From a bacterium (lineage in GTDB: Bacteria > Myxococcota_A > Polyangia > Nannocystales > Nannocystaceae): a stretch of DNA of 64,000 nt. Within the stretch, counting starts at the first letter, position 1; the number at the start of each line of letters is the position of its first letter. Under the pieces are notes generated by a model that saw nothing but the letters and a program-made list of their open reading frames with translations, made no database searches and was not told the origin of the DNA. The DNA is taken from positions 103,768-167,767 of the forward strand of contig JANSYI010000021.1 in assembly GCA_024742475.1 (NCBI GenBank), in the 5' to 3' direction. Shown here one piece after another: positions 16,698-25,592 of this stretch. Made by a program: the position numbers and the translations under genes.

Positions 16698-17506
16698 CCC
16701 GCTCGGACGCGCCGCTCCCCGGAATACACACACATCCGAGTGTCGCGCAGGAACCCTACGAGGGTGATGTCCGACGCGCGCGCGAGCTCGACCGCGAGAG
16801 AGGTGGGGGCAGAGACGGCGGCGATGAGCTCGACGCCGCGTGCGAGGGCTTTTTGGACGATCTCGAACGAGACCCGGCCGGAGACCATGAGGACCGCGCC
16901 TTGCTCCCCGCGCGCCGCCGCGACGCCGAGCACCTTGTCGACGGCGTTGTGTCGCCCGACGTCCTCTCGGATCGCGAGGAGCTCGAGGCCCTCGCCGAAC
17001 AGGGCTGCGGCGTGAACACCTCCCGTCGCGTCGAAGCCCGCCTGGCCCGCGCGCAGCTGCCCCGGTAGGCCATACAGCCACGCTGGCGACACGCGCGTGC
17101 GGTCGGCGACGTCTCCTGCGGTCTGCATTGCGCGTTCGATCGATGCCTTGCCGCACACGCCGCAGCTGCTGCTCGCGTACATGTTGCGCCGAAGCGCGGC
17201 CAGGTCGACGGCGTGGTCGAGCACGACCTGCACGACGTTCTCTTCGGCCTCGGGGATGTCGACGTCGGTGCAGTAGCGGATGCTGACGATCGCCGCGGCC
17301 GAGGTCGCGATGCGCTCCGAGAGCAGGAATCCCCGCACCAACTCCTCGTCGTGTCCGGGGCTGCGCATCACGACGGCGACTGGCACCCCGCCGATGCGGA
17401 TCTCGAGCGGCGCCTCGGCGGCGACGTGGTCTCGTGCCCATGTCGACGCCTCCCCGTTCCACTCGAGCCGGCGGACGATGCTCGATGCGTCGTCGGGCTC
17501 GCTCAT
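16694..17506 (-). CDS. fdhD: Formate dehydrogenase accessory sulfurtransferase FdhD
   Basis: 270 residues, cytoplasmic. FdhD passes sulfur from a cysteine desulfurase to the molybdenum cofactor of formate dehydrogenase. Diagnostic features: APLEIRIGGVPVAVVMRSPG (33-50), DEELVRGFLLSE, the active-site pair SSCGVCGK with C115 and C118, GGVHAAALF, and EDVGRHNAVDKVLG, followed by the VSGRVSFEIVQK segment. Both catalytic cysteines are retained. ATG at 17506 overlaps the stop of the upstream lipoprotein gene (ATGA). No formate dehydrogenase gene is in the window; the MobA-like gene nearby supports molybdoenzyme use. Confidence 0.93.
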   Translation of the reverse strand: MSEPDDASSIVRRLEWNGEASTWARDHVAAEAPLEIRIGGVPVAVVMRSPGHDEELVRGFLLSERIATSAAAIVSIRYCTDVDIPEAEENVVQVVLDHAVDLAALRRNMYASSSCGVCGKASIERAMQTAGDVADRTRVSPAWLYGLPGQLRAGQAGFDATGGVHAAALFGEGLELLAIREDVGRHNAVDKVLGVAAARGEQGAVLMVSGRVSFEIVQKALARGVELIAAVSAPTSLAVELARASDITLVGFLRDTRMCVYSGERRVRAG

Positions 17507-18024
17507 GCGTCGGTGCCGTGCGCCGACATGCAGGCTTCGACGATGCGCCGTGCGCTGTCGATCCGTGAGAACCCCTTCAGCGAGGGAAGGGGCGCACCCA
17601 AGGCTTCGGTGCTGCACGCGGCGACCTCGATGCTCTTGCGGACCAGGCACTTGCTGCGTGCTTCGCCGAGCTTCTTGCGGTGCCCATCCCACCACTCGAG
17701 GACTTCCTTCTCTTCGCCGGCGAGCATGAACTCGTCGTACGTCTTCACGAAGGCATCGCAGGCGTCCTCGAGGCTGGCCGGGAGAGTGGCCGGAAGCGTG
17801 GCTGCCGCGGCGATCTCGGCCGTACGCGCGGCCTCCTCCGCGTCCTTGCGCGCGCGGGCGGCTTGGGCTTCCTCTTGCTTCTTTTCGGCCACGGCCGCTG
17901 CTGCGACCTCCATCTCGCTCTTGGTCTCCAGGGCCTTGGCGATCGAGGTGTCCCCCGTGCTCTCGCCACAGCCCAGCAGGGTTCCGCACAAGACGATCAG
18001 GCCGATGCGCACCTCCACGTTCAT
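17503..18024 (-). CDS. Small coiled-coil lipoprotein (hypothetical)
   Basis: 173 residues. The signal peptide MNVEVRIGLIVLCGTLLGC ends in a lipobox (Cys19). Residues ~30-75 are an Ala/Glu/Lys-rich helix likely to form a coiled coil (EVAAAAVAEKKQEEAQAARA). The C-terminal ~90 residues are helical, with four Cys that could pair, and contain FVKTYDEFMLAGEEKEVLEW. No named family recognised. Its stop overlaps the fdhD start by 4 bp, so it is the first gene of a two-gene unit, though a functional link to FdhD is not obvious. Confidence 0.7.
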   Translation of the reverse strand: MNVEVRIGLIVLCGTLLGCGESTGDTSIAKALETKSEMEVAAAAVAEKKQEEAQAARARKDAEEAARTAEIAAAATLPATLPASLEDACDAFVKTYDEFMLAGEEKEVLEWWDGHRKKLGEARSKCLVRKSIEVAACSTEALGAPLPSLKGFSRIDSARRIVEACMSAHGTDA

Positions 18025-18585
18025 GTCCGACAGGCTACACCGTCGCTGCGCGTTCATGTGGGGGAGGTGCGTCCGAACGCCCCGAGGCTCCCACATTCCA
18101 CGACGTAGGGGTCCACACCCGAGTTTCGGCGTCGGCGTCGCGCATCGACCCCGACGCAAAAAAAATCGAAAAAAAAATGCGGGGGGTTTCCGGGAGACAC
18201 CGAAGTCGAAAGATCTTGGGGCCTGAAGTCCACGGCCCTCGATTCGCCGTACCCGACTGGGGGCTGAAGCCCCACCCCATGCAACCGCGCATCGTGCCGG
18301 ATCACGCAATAGGGCCTTGCAGAGCCCGTGATCTGGACTTCGATGTCGGCCGCTGTGGGGCGGCGTCTCGCGATGCCCGATGTGGATTGGGAGCCCCAGG
18401 GGGCTCGCCGCGGCGCTGGGGCCTCCAACCCCTAAACGCCGCTAAAACCGGCATTCGGATCCCGAATTCGGCGTTTGCCGACCTCTGCATACATTGAAGA
18501 AATCCCCAGCGACCGATTAGGTTGGCTAGGCGATGGAGGCGGGGAGCCTGCGTCGCGCTGGGGCACCCGCACCGGGGATAAAGGG
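18025..18585. other. Gene-free 560-bp stretch with A-tracts and clustered short palindromes
   Basis: No convincing coding region. Between 18161 and 18177 there are two A-runs of 8 and 9, unusual for this GC-rich DNA. Short GC palindromes follow: GGGGCTGAAGCCCC (18260-18273), GAGCCCCAGGGGGCTC (18391-18406) and related TGGGGCC-type motifs near 18216 and 18418. An imperfect dyad built on ATTCGG...CCGAAT sits at about 18445-18475. The stretch lies between two divergent transcription units, so it must hold both promoters; the exact sites could not be located. It could also encode a structured RNA. Confidence 0.4.
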
Positions 18586-20931
18586 ATGAACGCACGCTTC
18601 AAACGACACCTTGGACTTGGGCTGAGCGCACTGCTCGGCCTGACGCTGACCGCTTGCTACGACGGCTCGGATGACGAGAACGGGGACTGCGTCTCCGACG
18701 AAGAGTTCTTCCGCGAAACCGTCTACGCGCCGATCCTCGCGACCGACTGCGTCAACTGCCACAACAGCTCGGGCGCCGCGAAGGAGACCTCCTTCGTGCT
18801 CCGCTCGCCGGAGTCGGGCCCGGACTACCTCGAGGCCAACCTCGAGGCGTTCTCGCAGATGTCCAAGCTGCAGTTCGAGGGGCAGAGCTGGATTCTGCTC
18901 AAGCCGACGTTGGGCATCACCCACGAAGGCGCCGAGCGCTTCAAGGTCGACTCCGAGCAATACAACGCGTTCGTCGAGATGATGAACCGCCTCGAGAACC
19001 CCTCGTCGTGCGAAGAGGGTGACCTCACCGAGGAGTTCTTCGACGGTGTCGAGCTGCTCGACGAGCGGGCCACGCTGCGCAAGGCCACGCTGGCGCTCGC
19101 CGGTCGTCTTCCCACCATCGAAGAAGACGCTGCGGTTCAAGAGGGCAGCTGGGATGCGGTCGACGCCATCTTGGACCAGGTCATGACCGACCCGGTCTTC
19201 TATGACCGGCTCCGCGAGATCTACAACGACAAGTTCCTCACCGACCGCTACTACGGCGGCACGCAGGCGCTCGACCTGCTCGACTACGAGGAGGACGACG
19301 ACGGCAACCCCGGCGGCGACTTCCCCGACACCTACTGGTTCGAGGCCGAGTACCCCGGAGATGCGCAGGCCGATCAGCGTGAGCGCGCCGCCGAGTACTC
19401 CAACAACGGCGTCGCCCGCCAGCCGCTCGAGCTGCTCGTGCACATCGTCAAGAACGAGCTCCCCTACACGGAGCTGCTCACCGCCGATTACACGATGGTG
19501 AACCCGTTCTCGGCCCGTTCTCTCGGCGTCGACGCGTCGTTCAGCAACCCCGACGACTACAACGAGTACGTCCCGGCCCGCATCCCTGGGCTCCCCCACG
19601 CGGGCGCGCTCACCTCGGTCGTCTACCTCAACCGCTTCCCCACGACCGACACCAACCGCAACCGTCACCGGTCCCGGATGCTCTACGAGTTCTTCCTGGC
19701 CACCGACGTGCAGGCGCTCGGCAACCGTCCCGTGGACGCCACGGCCATCACGGGCCACAACGCCACGATGAACAACCCCGAGTGCACCGTCTGCCACGAG
19801 GTCATCGACCCCGTCGCGGGTGCGTTCAAGAACTGGGACGACATGGGTCGCTACCGTCCGCCGGAGCAGGGCTGGTTCCCCGACATGCTCCCGCCCGGAT
19901 TCGGCGAGATCGAGATGCCGTTCGAGAACGACCAAGCTGCGCTGCAGTGGGGCGTTCGCGAGGTGGTGCAAGACCCGCGCTTCGCTCTGTCGGCCGTCTA
20001 CATCATGTTCGAGGGCCTCAGCGGCCAGGAGCCGCTCACCGAGCCCGACAACCCCGAGGACCCGAACTACCTCGGCGGCATCGAGGCCGCCAAGACGCAG
20101 CGCGCCGTGTTCAACGAGATCGCGCAGCAGTTCACCGACAGCAACTACAACCTCAAGACGGTCATCAAAGAGATCATCAAGTCGCCCTACTACCGCGCGT
20201 ACAACTACGAGGCCATCGGTCTCGACGACGACGCGGCGCAGGCACGGCTGTACGAGCTCGAGAACGTCGGCATGGGCCGGCTGCTCCCGCCCGAGCAGCT
20301 CAACCGCAAGATCAAGGCCGTCACGGGCATTCCGTGGCACACCGGCGGCGACAACCCGACCGAGTACCTCCTCTCCGAGGACCAGTACATGACGCTCTAC
20401 GGCGGCATCAACTCGAACGACATCGTCTCACGGGTCACCGAGCCCAGCGGCATCATGGCCAACGTCGCCAAGCGCATGGCCAACCAGATGGCCTGCCGCG
20501 CCACGCCGTTCGACTTCAGCAAGCCCGCCTCCGAGCGCATCCTCTTCCCGCTGGTCGAGTCGACGATGCAGCCCGAGGACCTCAACGGCTTCGAGATCCC
20601 CTCGGCGAGCTCGGCCATCCGCAACAACATCCAGTACCTCGTCTCGCGGCTGTGGGGTGAGTACCTGGAGATGGACGACCCCGAGATCGAGCGCATCTAC
20701 CAGCTCTACCTCGACGTCTGGAGAGACGGGCAGCTCGGCCTGCAGCGCGCCGAGGACGACCCCGAGCGCTACGGCACCGGCCTTGGCAACTGCAGCCTAG
20801 GCAGCAACCCCATCACTGGCGAAGAGCTTTCCGAAGACCAACGCCTCAGCGAAGACCCCGGCTACACCATTCGCGCCTGGATGGCCGTCACCAACTACAT
20901 GCTGTCGGACTTCCGCTTCCTCCACGAATAA
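18586..20931 (+). CDS. Secreted c-heme lipoprotein of the DUF1592/DUF1588 type
   Basis: 781 residues. The leader LGLSALLGLTLTAC gives a lipobox (Cys24). A heme-c motif CVNCH (C55, C58, H59) opens the mature protein, and a second, CTVCH (C400, C403, H404), begins the DUF1588-like segment CTVCHEVIDPVAGAFKNWDD followed by MGRYR. The family is common in Planctomycetes and myxobacteria, where it is paired with a DUF1501 protein, exactly as here 31 bp downstream. Function is unproven; extracytoplasmic redox or degradation of large substrates has been suggested. The ATG at 18586 is preceded by AAAGGG; upstream in-frame codons are not signal-like. Confidence 0.82.
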   Translation: MNARFKRHLGLGLSALLGLTLTACYDGSDDENGDCVSDEEFFRETVYAPILATDCVNCHNSSGAAKETSFVLRSPESGPDYLEANLEAFSQMSKLQFEGQSWILLKPTLGITHEGAERFKVDSEQYNAFVEMMNRLENPSSCEEGDLTEEFFDGVELLDERATLRKATLALAGRLPTIEEDAAVQEGSWDAVDAILDQVMTDPVFYDRLREIYNDKFLTDRYYGGTQALDLLDYEEDDDGNPGGDFPDTYWFEAEYPGDAQADQRERAAEYSNNGVARQPLELLVHIVKNELPYTELLTADYTMVNPFSARSLGVDASFSNPDDYNEYVPARIPGLPHAGALTSVVYLNRFPTTDTNRNRHRSRMLYEFFLATDVQALGNRPVDATAITGHNATMNNPECTVCHEVIDPVAGAFKNWDDMGRYRPPEQGWFPDMLPPGFGEIEMPFENDQAALQWGVREVVQDPRFALSAVYIMFEGLSGQEPLTEPDNPEDPNYLGGIEAAKTQRAVFNEIAQQFTDSNYNLKTVIKEIIKSPYYRAYNYEAIGLDDDAAQARLYELENVGMGRLLPPEQLNRKIKAVTGIPWHTGGDNPTEYLLSEDQYMTLYGGINSNDIVSRVTEPSGIMANVAKRMANQMACRATPFDFSKPASERILFPLVESTMQPEDLNGFEIPSASSAIRNNIQYLVSRLWGEYLEMDDPEIERIYQLYLDVWRDGQLGLQRAEDDPERYGTGLGNCSLGSNPITGEELSEDQRLSEDPGYTIRAWMAVTNYMLSDFRFLHE

Positions 20932-20962
20932 GCCCACACAGGAACCAAAAGGAGCAATAACA

Positions 20963-22285
20963 ATGGATCGTCGTGATTTTCTGAAGCTCGCCTCCTGTGC
21001 TGGCATGTCCGTGGTCGCCCCCTCCGCCTTCGGTGGTCGGGACCTCAGCCACGGCCGCCGGGGCATGCATGCCGAGGCGCACACCGGAACCTTCTTCCTC
21101 CTCTTCCACGCCGGTGGCGGTTGGGACCCCACGTCCTTCTGCGACCCCAAGGGGTCCAACGGGCCGAACGACCCCAACCCGATGAACCGGTACGAGAAGT
21201 CCATGATCGGCGAGGCGGGCAACCTCCGCTTCCCGATGGAGTTCCCCGACCCCAACAACGCCGACGGCGGAATTGGCACCGGCCTCATCCCGGCCTTCTT
21301 CGAGGAGCACTACCAGGACCTGCTCGTCATCAACGGCATCGACATGCAGACCAACGGCCACGACCAGGGCACGCGGCACGCATGGACGGGGCGCCTCTCC
21401 GAGGGCTTCCCCACGATGGGCGCCTACCTGGCCGGCACGTACAACTCGACGCTGCCCATGGCCTTCCTCGCCTTCGGCGGCTTCACCGAGACCGCCGGCG
21501 TCGCGCCGCAGTCGCGGGCATCGAACATCGGCGCGCTGCGAACGCTCGCGTATCCCGAGCGCGCAAACTTCGATGACGAGAACTCGACCTACTTCAGCTC
21601 GCGAGCGCTCGAGCTCATCGAAGAGGCGCAGTACGAGCGCGACCAGGCGCTCATCGCTGGCCAGGGTCTGCCCAAGATCAATCACGCGATGAGCACGCTG
21701 TACGAGTCCCGTTCGGGCTCGAACGAGCTCAAGCGCCTCCAGGAGTTCCTTCCGGAGGAGGCGTCCGGAGGACTTCGTGGCCAGGTCGAGGTCGCAATCG
21801 CGGCCTACCGCGCGGGCATCTCGGTCGCCGCCAACCTCAGCGCAGGTGGCTTCGACACCCACGGCAACCACGACGCCAGCCACATTCCGTCGCTGGAGAA
21901 CGTGCTCGACGCCATGGGCTACGCCAAGAACCTCTCGCGCGAGCTGGGGCTCGAGGACAAGGTCGTCATCATGGCCAGCTCCGACTTCGGTCGCACGCCG
22001 GGCTACAACGACGGCAACGGCAAGGACCACTGGTCGATCAGCTCCATGCTCATGATGGGCGCGGGCATTCAGGGCAACCGGGTCATCGGCAAGACCGACG
22101 ACGGCCACCGCGCCTACGGCATCCGCACGGACCTCTCGGTCGACGAGAGCACCGACGCGCCGCTGAAGATCACCCCGGCGCACATCCACTCGGCCATCCG
22201 CAAGCAGTACGCCCTGGGCGCCGACAACGAGCTGGCGCAGATGTTCCCGCTCGACAACGAAGAGGAGCTGCCCATCTTCGGGTAG
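20963..22285 (+). CDS. Tat-exported DUF1501 protein
   Basis: 440 residues. The N-terminus MDRRDFLKLASCAGMSVVAP is a twin-arginine signal (RRDFLK). The body shows sulfatase/phosphatase-superfamily-like segments: FFLLFHAGGGWDPTSFCDP, INGIDMQTNGHDQGTRHAW, SAGGFDTHGNHDASH and VVIMASSDFGRTPGYNDGNG, all typical of DUF1501. A clear ribosome-binding site (AAGGAGC) lies 10 bp before the ATG. It forms an operon with the upstream heme lipoprotein and is followed by a strong terminator. Likely periplasmic or exported together with its partner; no substrate known. Confidence 0.87.
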   Translation: MDRRDFLKLASCAGMSVVAPSAFGGRDLSHGRRGMHAEAHTGTFFLLFHAGGGWDPTSFCDPKGSNGPNDPNPMNRYEKSMIGEAGNLRFPMEFPDPNNADGGIGTGLIPAFFEEHYQDLLVINGIDMQTNGHDQGTRHAWTGRLSEGFPTMGAYLAGTYNSTLPMAFLAFGGFTETAGVAPQSRASNIGALRTLAYPERANFDDENSTYFSSRALELIEEAQYERDQALIAGQGLPKINHAMSTLYESRSGSNELKRLQEFLPEEASGGLRGQVEVAIAAYRAGISVAANLSAGGFDTHGNHDASHIPSLENVLDAMGYAKNLSRELGLEDKVVIMASSDFGRTPGYNDGNGKDHWSISSMLMMGAGIQGNRVIGKTDDGHRAYGIRTDLSVDESTDAPLKITPAHIHSAIRKQYALGADNELAQMFPLDNEEELPIFG

Positions 22286-22338
22286 GGATTCGTTTCCATG
22301 TAGTGCGGCCAATCTGGGGGGAAGGGCCGAACTACGCG

Positions 22339-22378
22339 GCGGTCGGTTCGCATCAGCGAAACCGGCCGCTTTTTTTTT
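22339..22378 (+). terminator. Rho-independent terminator of the DUF1592-DUF1501 operon
   Basis: Stem GCGGTCGGTTCGC (22339-22351), loop ATCA, complementary arm 22356-22369 (one wobble, one bulge), then nine T residues (22370-22378). This is the clearest intrinsic terminator in the window. Confidence 0.9.
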
Positions 22379-22387
22379 GAGGGGCGC

Positions 22388-23305
22388 CTATCGAGTCTCG
22401 TTGCCCCCCATGTCCGTCACGACAGCGCGCACTTGATCCCGAAGCCAACGATGGGCGGGGTCTGCCTGCGTGCGTCGATGCCACGCCATCTTCAGCGTGA
22501 AGCCACCCAGGGGTTCGGGCGCGTCCATCACCACCAGGCCGAGCTGTGAGGCGAGAGGGCGGGCCATGCGTTCGGCGATCGTCAGGACGTAGTCCGAGCC
22601 GCGGACCAGCCGCGGCGCCACGACGAAGCTTGCGACCGTGCGCGCGACTCGGCGGTGCAGCCCGTGCTCCTCGAGGACCCGGTCCGCAACGCCGCGCGGA
22701 GTGCCTCCGGGTGCGACGAGAATGTGGTCGAGGGCCGCGTATCGACGCAGCGTCAGGCGACGCTTCGCGGCGGGGTGGTCCTCGCGCAGGAGGCATACGA
22801 AACGCTCCTCGAAAAGGTCCTCGACCTCGATGTCGGCGGGAGGCCCCGAGATGACGCCCACGCCGAGGTCGCACCGACCCTCGCGAATGTCGGACGCGAG
22901 GCTGGTGCTGCGCAGGCCGTAGAGGTCGACGCCGGGCGCACGGCGATGAATGTCGTGGCCCAGCGGTTCGAGGACGACGCGTTCTCCGTAGTCCGTCGTG
23001 GAGATGCGGAAGGCTCGGCGGAGGCTCTGGGGGTCGACCTCCGCCGCATCGACCAGCAGGCTCTCCACGTCCTCGAGCAGACGAGCCAGCTGCGGCCGCA
23101 GGCGCTCGCCTCGGGGCGTCGGCACGAGGCGTCTCCCGGCCCGCACGAGGATGGGGTCTCCCACGGTCTCTCGCAGACGACCCAGCGCGTGACTCGTCGC
23201 CGAGGGCGACAAGGCGAGGCGCGCTGCGGCCAGCTTGACGCTCTGGGTCTCGAGCAGAGCGTGCAGCACCACGAGCAGATTGAGGTCCAAACCCGAAAGA
23301 TGCAT
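22388..23305 (-). CDS. LysR-family transcriptional regulator
   Basis: 305 residues. N-terminal winged helix-turn-helix: LDLNLLVVLHALLETQSVKL, AAARLALSPSATSHALGRLR, then DPILVRAGRRLVPTPRGE. The C-terminal effector domain contains GRCDLGVGVISG and EERFVCLLREDHP, closest in style to the NodD/LeuO-like branch. The gene is divergent from the NmrA-like/SDR operon across an 84-bp gap with a LysR-box-like dyad, so it most likely controls that operon. ATG 23305 (MHLSGLDLN) was chosen; GTG codons at 23308 and 23314 are in frame. Ligand unknown. Confidence 0.9.
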   Translation of the reverse strand: MHLSGLDLNLLVVLHALLETQSVKLAAARLALSPSATSHALGRLRETVGDPILVRAGRRLVPTPRGERLRPQLARLLEDVESLLVDAAEVDPQSLRRAFRISTTDYGERVVLEPLGHDIHRRAPGVDLYGLRSTSLASDIREGRCDLGVGVISGPPADIEVEDLFEERFVCLLREDHPAAKRRLTLRRYAALDHILVAPGGTPRGVADRVLEEHGLHRRVARTVASFVVAPRLVRGSDYVLTIAERMARPLASQLGLVVMDAPEPLGGFTLKMAWHRRTQADPAHRWLRDQVRAVVTDMGGNETR

Positions 23306-23309
23306 CACA

Positions 23310-23335
23310 TGCACTTATACATGATGAACAATGCA
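23310..23335. promoter_or_regulatory. Candidate LysR binding dyad in the divergent intergenic region
   Basis: The region TGCACTT (23310) to ATGCA (23335) is an imperfect dyad with TGCA at both ends and an AT-rich core (TTATACATGATGAACA). It contains a T-N11-A arrangement and sits immediately upstream of the LysR start. The local AT-richness contrasts with the GC-rich surroundings and fits a divergent promoter/operator. Confidence 0.45.
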
Positions 23336-23389
23336 CTGGATGGAAGTCTGTTCCAGCCCTACGTTGAGCTCGAAAGCAGGACACAGACC

Positions 23390-24250
23390 ATGAAGATTCT
23401 AGTCACGGGAGCCACGGGAACGATCGGTAGCCAAGTCGCAGCAGCCTTGCTCGACGCCAACGCGGAGGTTCGAGTCGGCCTTCGAGACCCCAGCAAGGGC
23501 GCAGCGCTGCGGGATCGAGGCGCACAGGTCGTCCGCTTCGACTTCGAGGACGAGGCCACCTTCGAGGGGGCGTTCTCGGGGGTCGAGCGCGTCTTTCTCC
23601 TCACGCCATTCGTCGAAGAGTTCGTTCCGGCGGTCGAACGCGCGGCCCAGGCAGCCAAGGCGGCGGGCGTTCAGTTCATCGCCCGCCTGTCCGCCCTGGG
23701 TGCGGACGCCGAGGCGACGGAGGGGCTCGCCCGACAGCACGGCCAGGCTGAAGTCGCGATCAAGGACGCGGGCATGGACTGGACCGTGATCCGCCCGACG
23801 TTCTTTCAGGACAACGTCCTGACCTATCAGGGCGCAGCCGTCGCGGAGGGCAGCTTCTACGGCGCGTCGAACGGTGGCCAAACGGCCTACGTCAGTTCCA
23901 GGGACGTCGCGGAGGTCGCGGCCAAGGTGCTGCTCGAGCCGAGCTCGCACGCCGGAAAGACGTACACAGTGACGGGTCCGCAGGCCGTCAGCGATGCCGA
24001 GCTCGCCGCCGCGCTGTCCAAGACTGCGGGTCGTCCGATCGCCTACGTCGACCTGTCCGGCGAGCAGCTGCTGCAGGGCCAGCTCGACGCCGGAACGCCC
24101 CGCTGGATGGCGGAGCACCTGGTGGCGCTCGAGGGGGTCAAAGCCGCCGGGTGGGCCGCTGAGGCGACGACGACGGTGCAAGACGTTCTTGGACGCCCCG
24201 CCGAGCCCATCCACGCATTCACGGAGCGCTACGGGAGCCGGTTGCGATGA
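23390..24250 (+). CDS. NmrA-like NAD(P)-binding oxidoreductase (atypical SDR)
   Basis: 286 residues, cytoplasmic. The glycine motif ILVTGATGTIGSQVAAALL opens the Rossmann fold, followed by VRVGLRDPSK, where the Arg suggests NADPH. A VFLLTPF strand and DWTVIRPTFFQDN also match quinone-oxidoreductase-like NmrA family members. The ATG at 23390 follows CAGGACACAGACC, an acceptable ribosome-binding region. The stop overlaps the next ATG (ATGA), so it is translationally coupled to the CsgA-like SDR gene. It is divergent from a LysR gene that probably regulates it. Substrate unknown; quinone or aldehyde reduction is a reasonable guess. Confidence 0.85.
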   Translation: MKILVTGATGTIGSQVAAALLDANAEVRVGLRDPSKGAALRDRGAQVVRFDFEDEATFEGAFSGVERVFLLTPFVEEFVPAVERAAQAAKAAGVQFIARLSALGADAEATEGLARQHGQAEVAIKDAGMDWTVIRPTFFQDNVLTYQGAAVAEGSFYGASNGGQTAYVSSRDVAEVAAKVLLEPSSHAGKTYTVTGPQAVSDAELAAALSKTAGRPIAYVDLSGEQLLQGQLDAGTPRWMAEHLVALEGVKAAGWAAEATTTVQDVLGRPAEPIHAFTERYGSRLR

Positions 24251-24948
24251 GCGGCGATCCTCCCACCGCGGTCGTCACGGGTGCCGGGCGCGGGCTCGGC
24301 CTCGAGTTCGCGCGCCAGCTCGCTCAGCGCGGCGTCCGGGTTCTGGGGACGGTCCGCAAGCCCTCGCCTGCGCTCGAAGAGACCGGCGCCGTAGGGCTGC
24401 AGCTCGACGTGTCGGATGCCGAGGCCATCGCGGCGTTTCCCGAGCAGGTCCGTGAGCACTGCGAACGCGTCGATCTCCTCGTCAACAACGCCGGGATCAA
24501 CTCGCGCGGCGTTGCGCCCGAGCAGGGCAACGTGCGCTTTGGAGAGCTCGAGCCCGAAGGCATCCTCCGCATGGTCCGCATCAACGCCATTGCGCCCGTG
24601 CTGGTGGCGCAGGCGCTGTCCGACCTCCTGAAGGAAGGGTCGAAGATCGTGAGCATCTCGTCGTGGCTCGGCTCGATCGCGGGCAAGTCCAGCGGAGGCA
24701 ACTACGGATACTGCGCCAGCAAGACCACGCTGAACATGCTCGCGCGGGCGATGGCCTTCGATCTCGCGCCCCGCGGCATCACCAGCGTGGTCGTCAACCC
24801 AGGCTGGGTCAGCACCGACATGGGCGGCGCGAAGGCCAAGCTCACGCCGGAACAATCGGTGCAGGGTCTGCTGCGGGTCGTCGACACTCTGACGCTCGAC
24901 GACGCCGGCAAGTTCCTGCAGTGGGATGGGTCGCCTCATCCGTGGTGA
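24247..24948 (+). CDS. C-factor (CsgA)-like short-chain dehydrogenase
   Basis: 233 residues. Classical SDR elements: TGAGRGLG (11-18), LLVNNAGINS (77-86), catalytic Ser in SISSWLGS (137-144), and Tyr155-x3-Lys159 in YCASKTTLNMLAR. The C-terminal block VVVNPGWVSTDMGGAKAKLT, then SVQGLLRVVDTL and a terminal W, closely follows Myxococcus CsgA (C-signal), which has HPGWVQTDMGG and SVRGMLRVIDGL. Full-length CsgA is an SDR active on lipids and its processed form is a developmental signal. Whether this paralogue has either role is unknown. Second gene of the LysR-linked operon. Confidence 0.85.
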   Translation: MSGDPPTAVVTGAGRGLGLEFARQLAQRGVRVLGTVRKPSPALEETGAVGLQLDVSDAEAIAAFPEQVREHCERVDLLVNNAGINSRGVAPEQGNVRFGELEPEGILRMVRINAIAPVLVAQALSDLLKEGSKIVSISSWLGSIAGKSSGGNYGYCASKTTLNMLARAMAFDLAPRGITSVVVNPGWVSTDMGGAKAKLTPEQSVQGLLRVVDTLTLDDAGKFLQWDGSPHPW

Positions 24949-25025
24949 CCGGTGGTGCGGGGGGCGCCGCCGAAACCGGCCGCTTCGACTCCGGTTCCTA
25001 GTATGCTGTCGGCCTCTCGCGAGGC

Positions 25026-25592
25026 GTGTACGTCCTCTTCTCGCTTCTGGTCGTCGTGTTCGGGGTCCTCTTCCTTCTCGTCGCTGCGTTCTCGGCCTAC
25101 GGCATCTACGCGATGCTGCGGGCCAACCAGCGCAACCAGGCGTACCTGCGCGACGCCAAGGTCGAAGCGCCGCTGCAGCTCGACCACGTGAGCGCGCCGC
25201 TTCGTCGCTTGGTCGAGGACGCCAGGATGCTGCGCGTGAGTCTCGAGGGGCCGATCCGCGACGTCACGGCCATGCGCACCGGCGAGTTCTCGCAGACGGC
25301 GGGCGCGGACGTGGAGTCCTTCGACTCCATGCTCATGAACGTCACGCGCGAGGTCGCGGAGTGGCTCGAGGCGGCGGCCCGTTTGCCCGAGTCCGACGCG
25401 GCCACCCTCGAAGACCTGGGGTCCACCCCCAGCCGGGTCCGCGACATGCTCGATCGCGAAGGGGGCGCATTCGAGCGCAAGCACCTCAAGCGGCCCGGGC
25501 AGCCTCCGCTCGACGCCCGCCTCGCCGCCCTGGCCGAGGAGCTCAACCGATTCGAGATGGCGCTGCAGGCCAATCGCAGCGTCTACCGTTAG
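25026..25592 (+). CDS. Single-pass membrane protein, hypothetical
   Basis: 188 residues from GTG 25026. A strongly hydrophobic N-terminal anchor (VLFSLLVVVFGVLFLLVAAF) is followed by a soluble, mostly helical, charged domain. This contains APLRRLVEDARMLRVSLEGP, DSMLMNVTREVAEWLEAAAR and a C-terminal helix ending NRSVYR. No family recognised. The lack of a cleavage motif suggests the helical domain faces the cytoplasm on an inner-membrane anchor. It sits 77 bp after the CsgA-like gene on the same strand and may be cotranscribed, but no overlap supports this. Confidence 0.65.
   Translation: MYVLFSLLVVVFGVLFLLVAAFSAYGIYAMLRANQRNQAYLRDAKVEAPLQLDHVSAPLRRLVEDARMLRVSLEGPIRDVTAMRTGEFSQTAGADVESFDSMLMNVTREVAEWLEAAARLPESDAATLEDLGSTPSRVRDMLDREGGAFERKHLKRPGQPPLDARLAALAEELNRFEMALQANRSVYR

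Noticed and set aside
14583..17462. A very long open frame on the minus strand spanning the hydrolase, mobA, the MITE and fdhD
   Set aside because: Only its last 295 codons are protein-like (the epoxide hydrolase). The rest is Arg/Ala-rich translation in the wrong frame of real genes, expected in GC-rich DNA.
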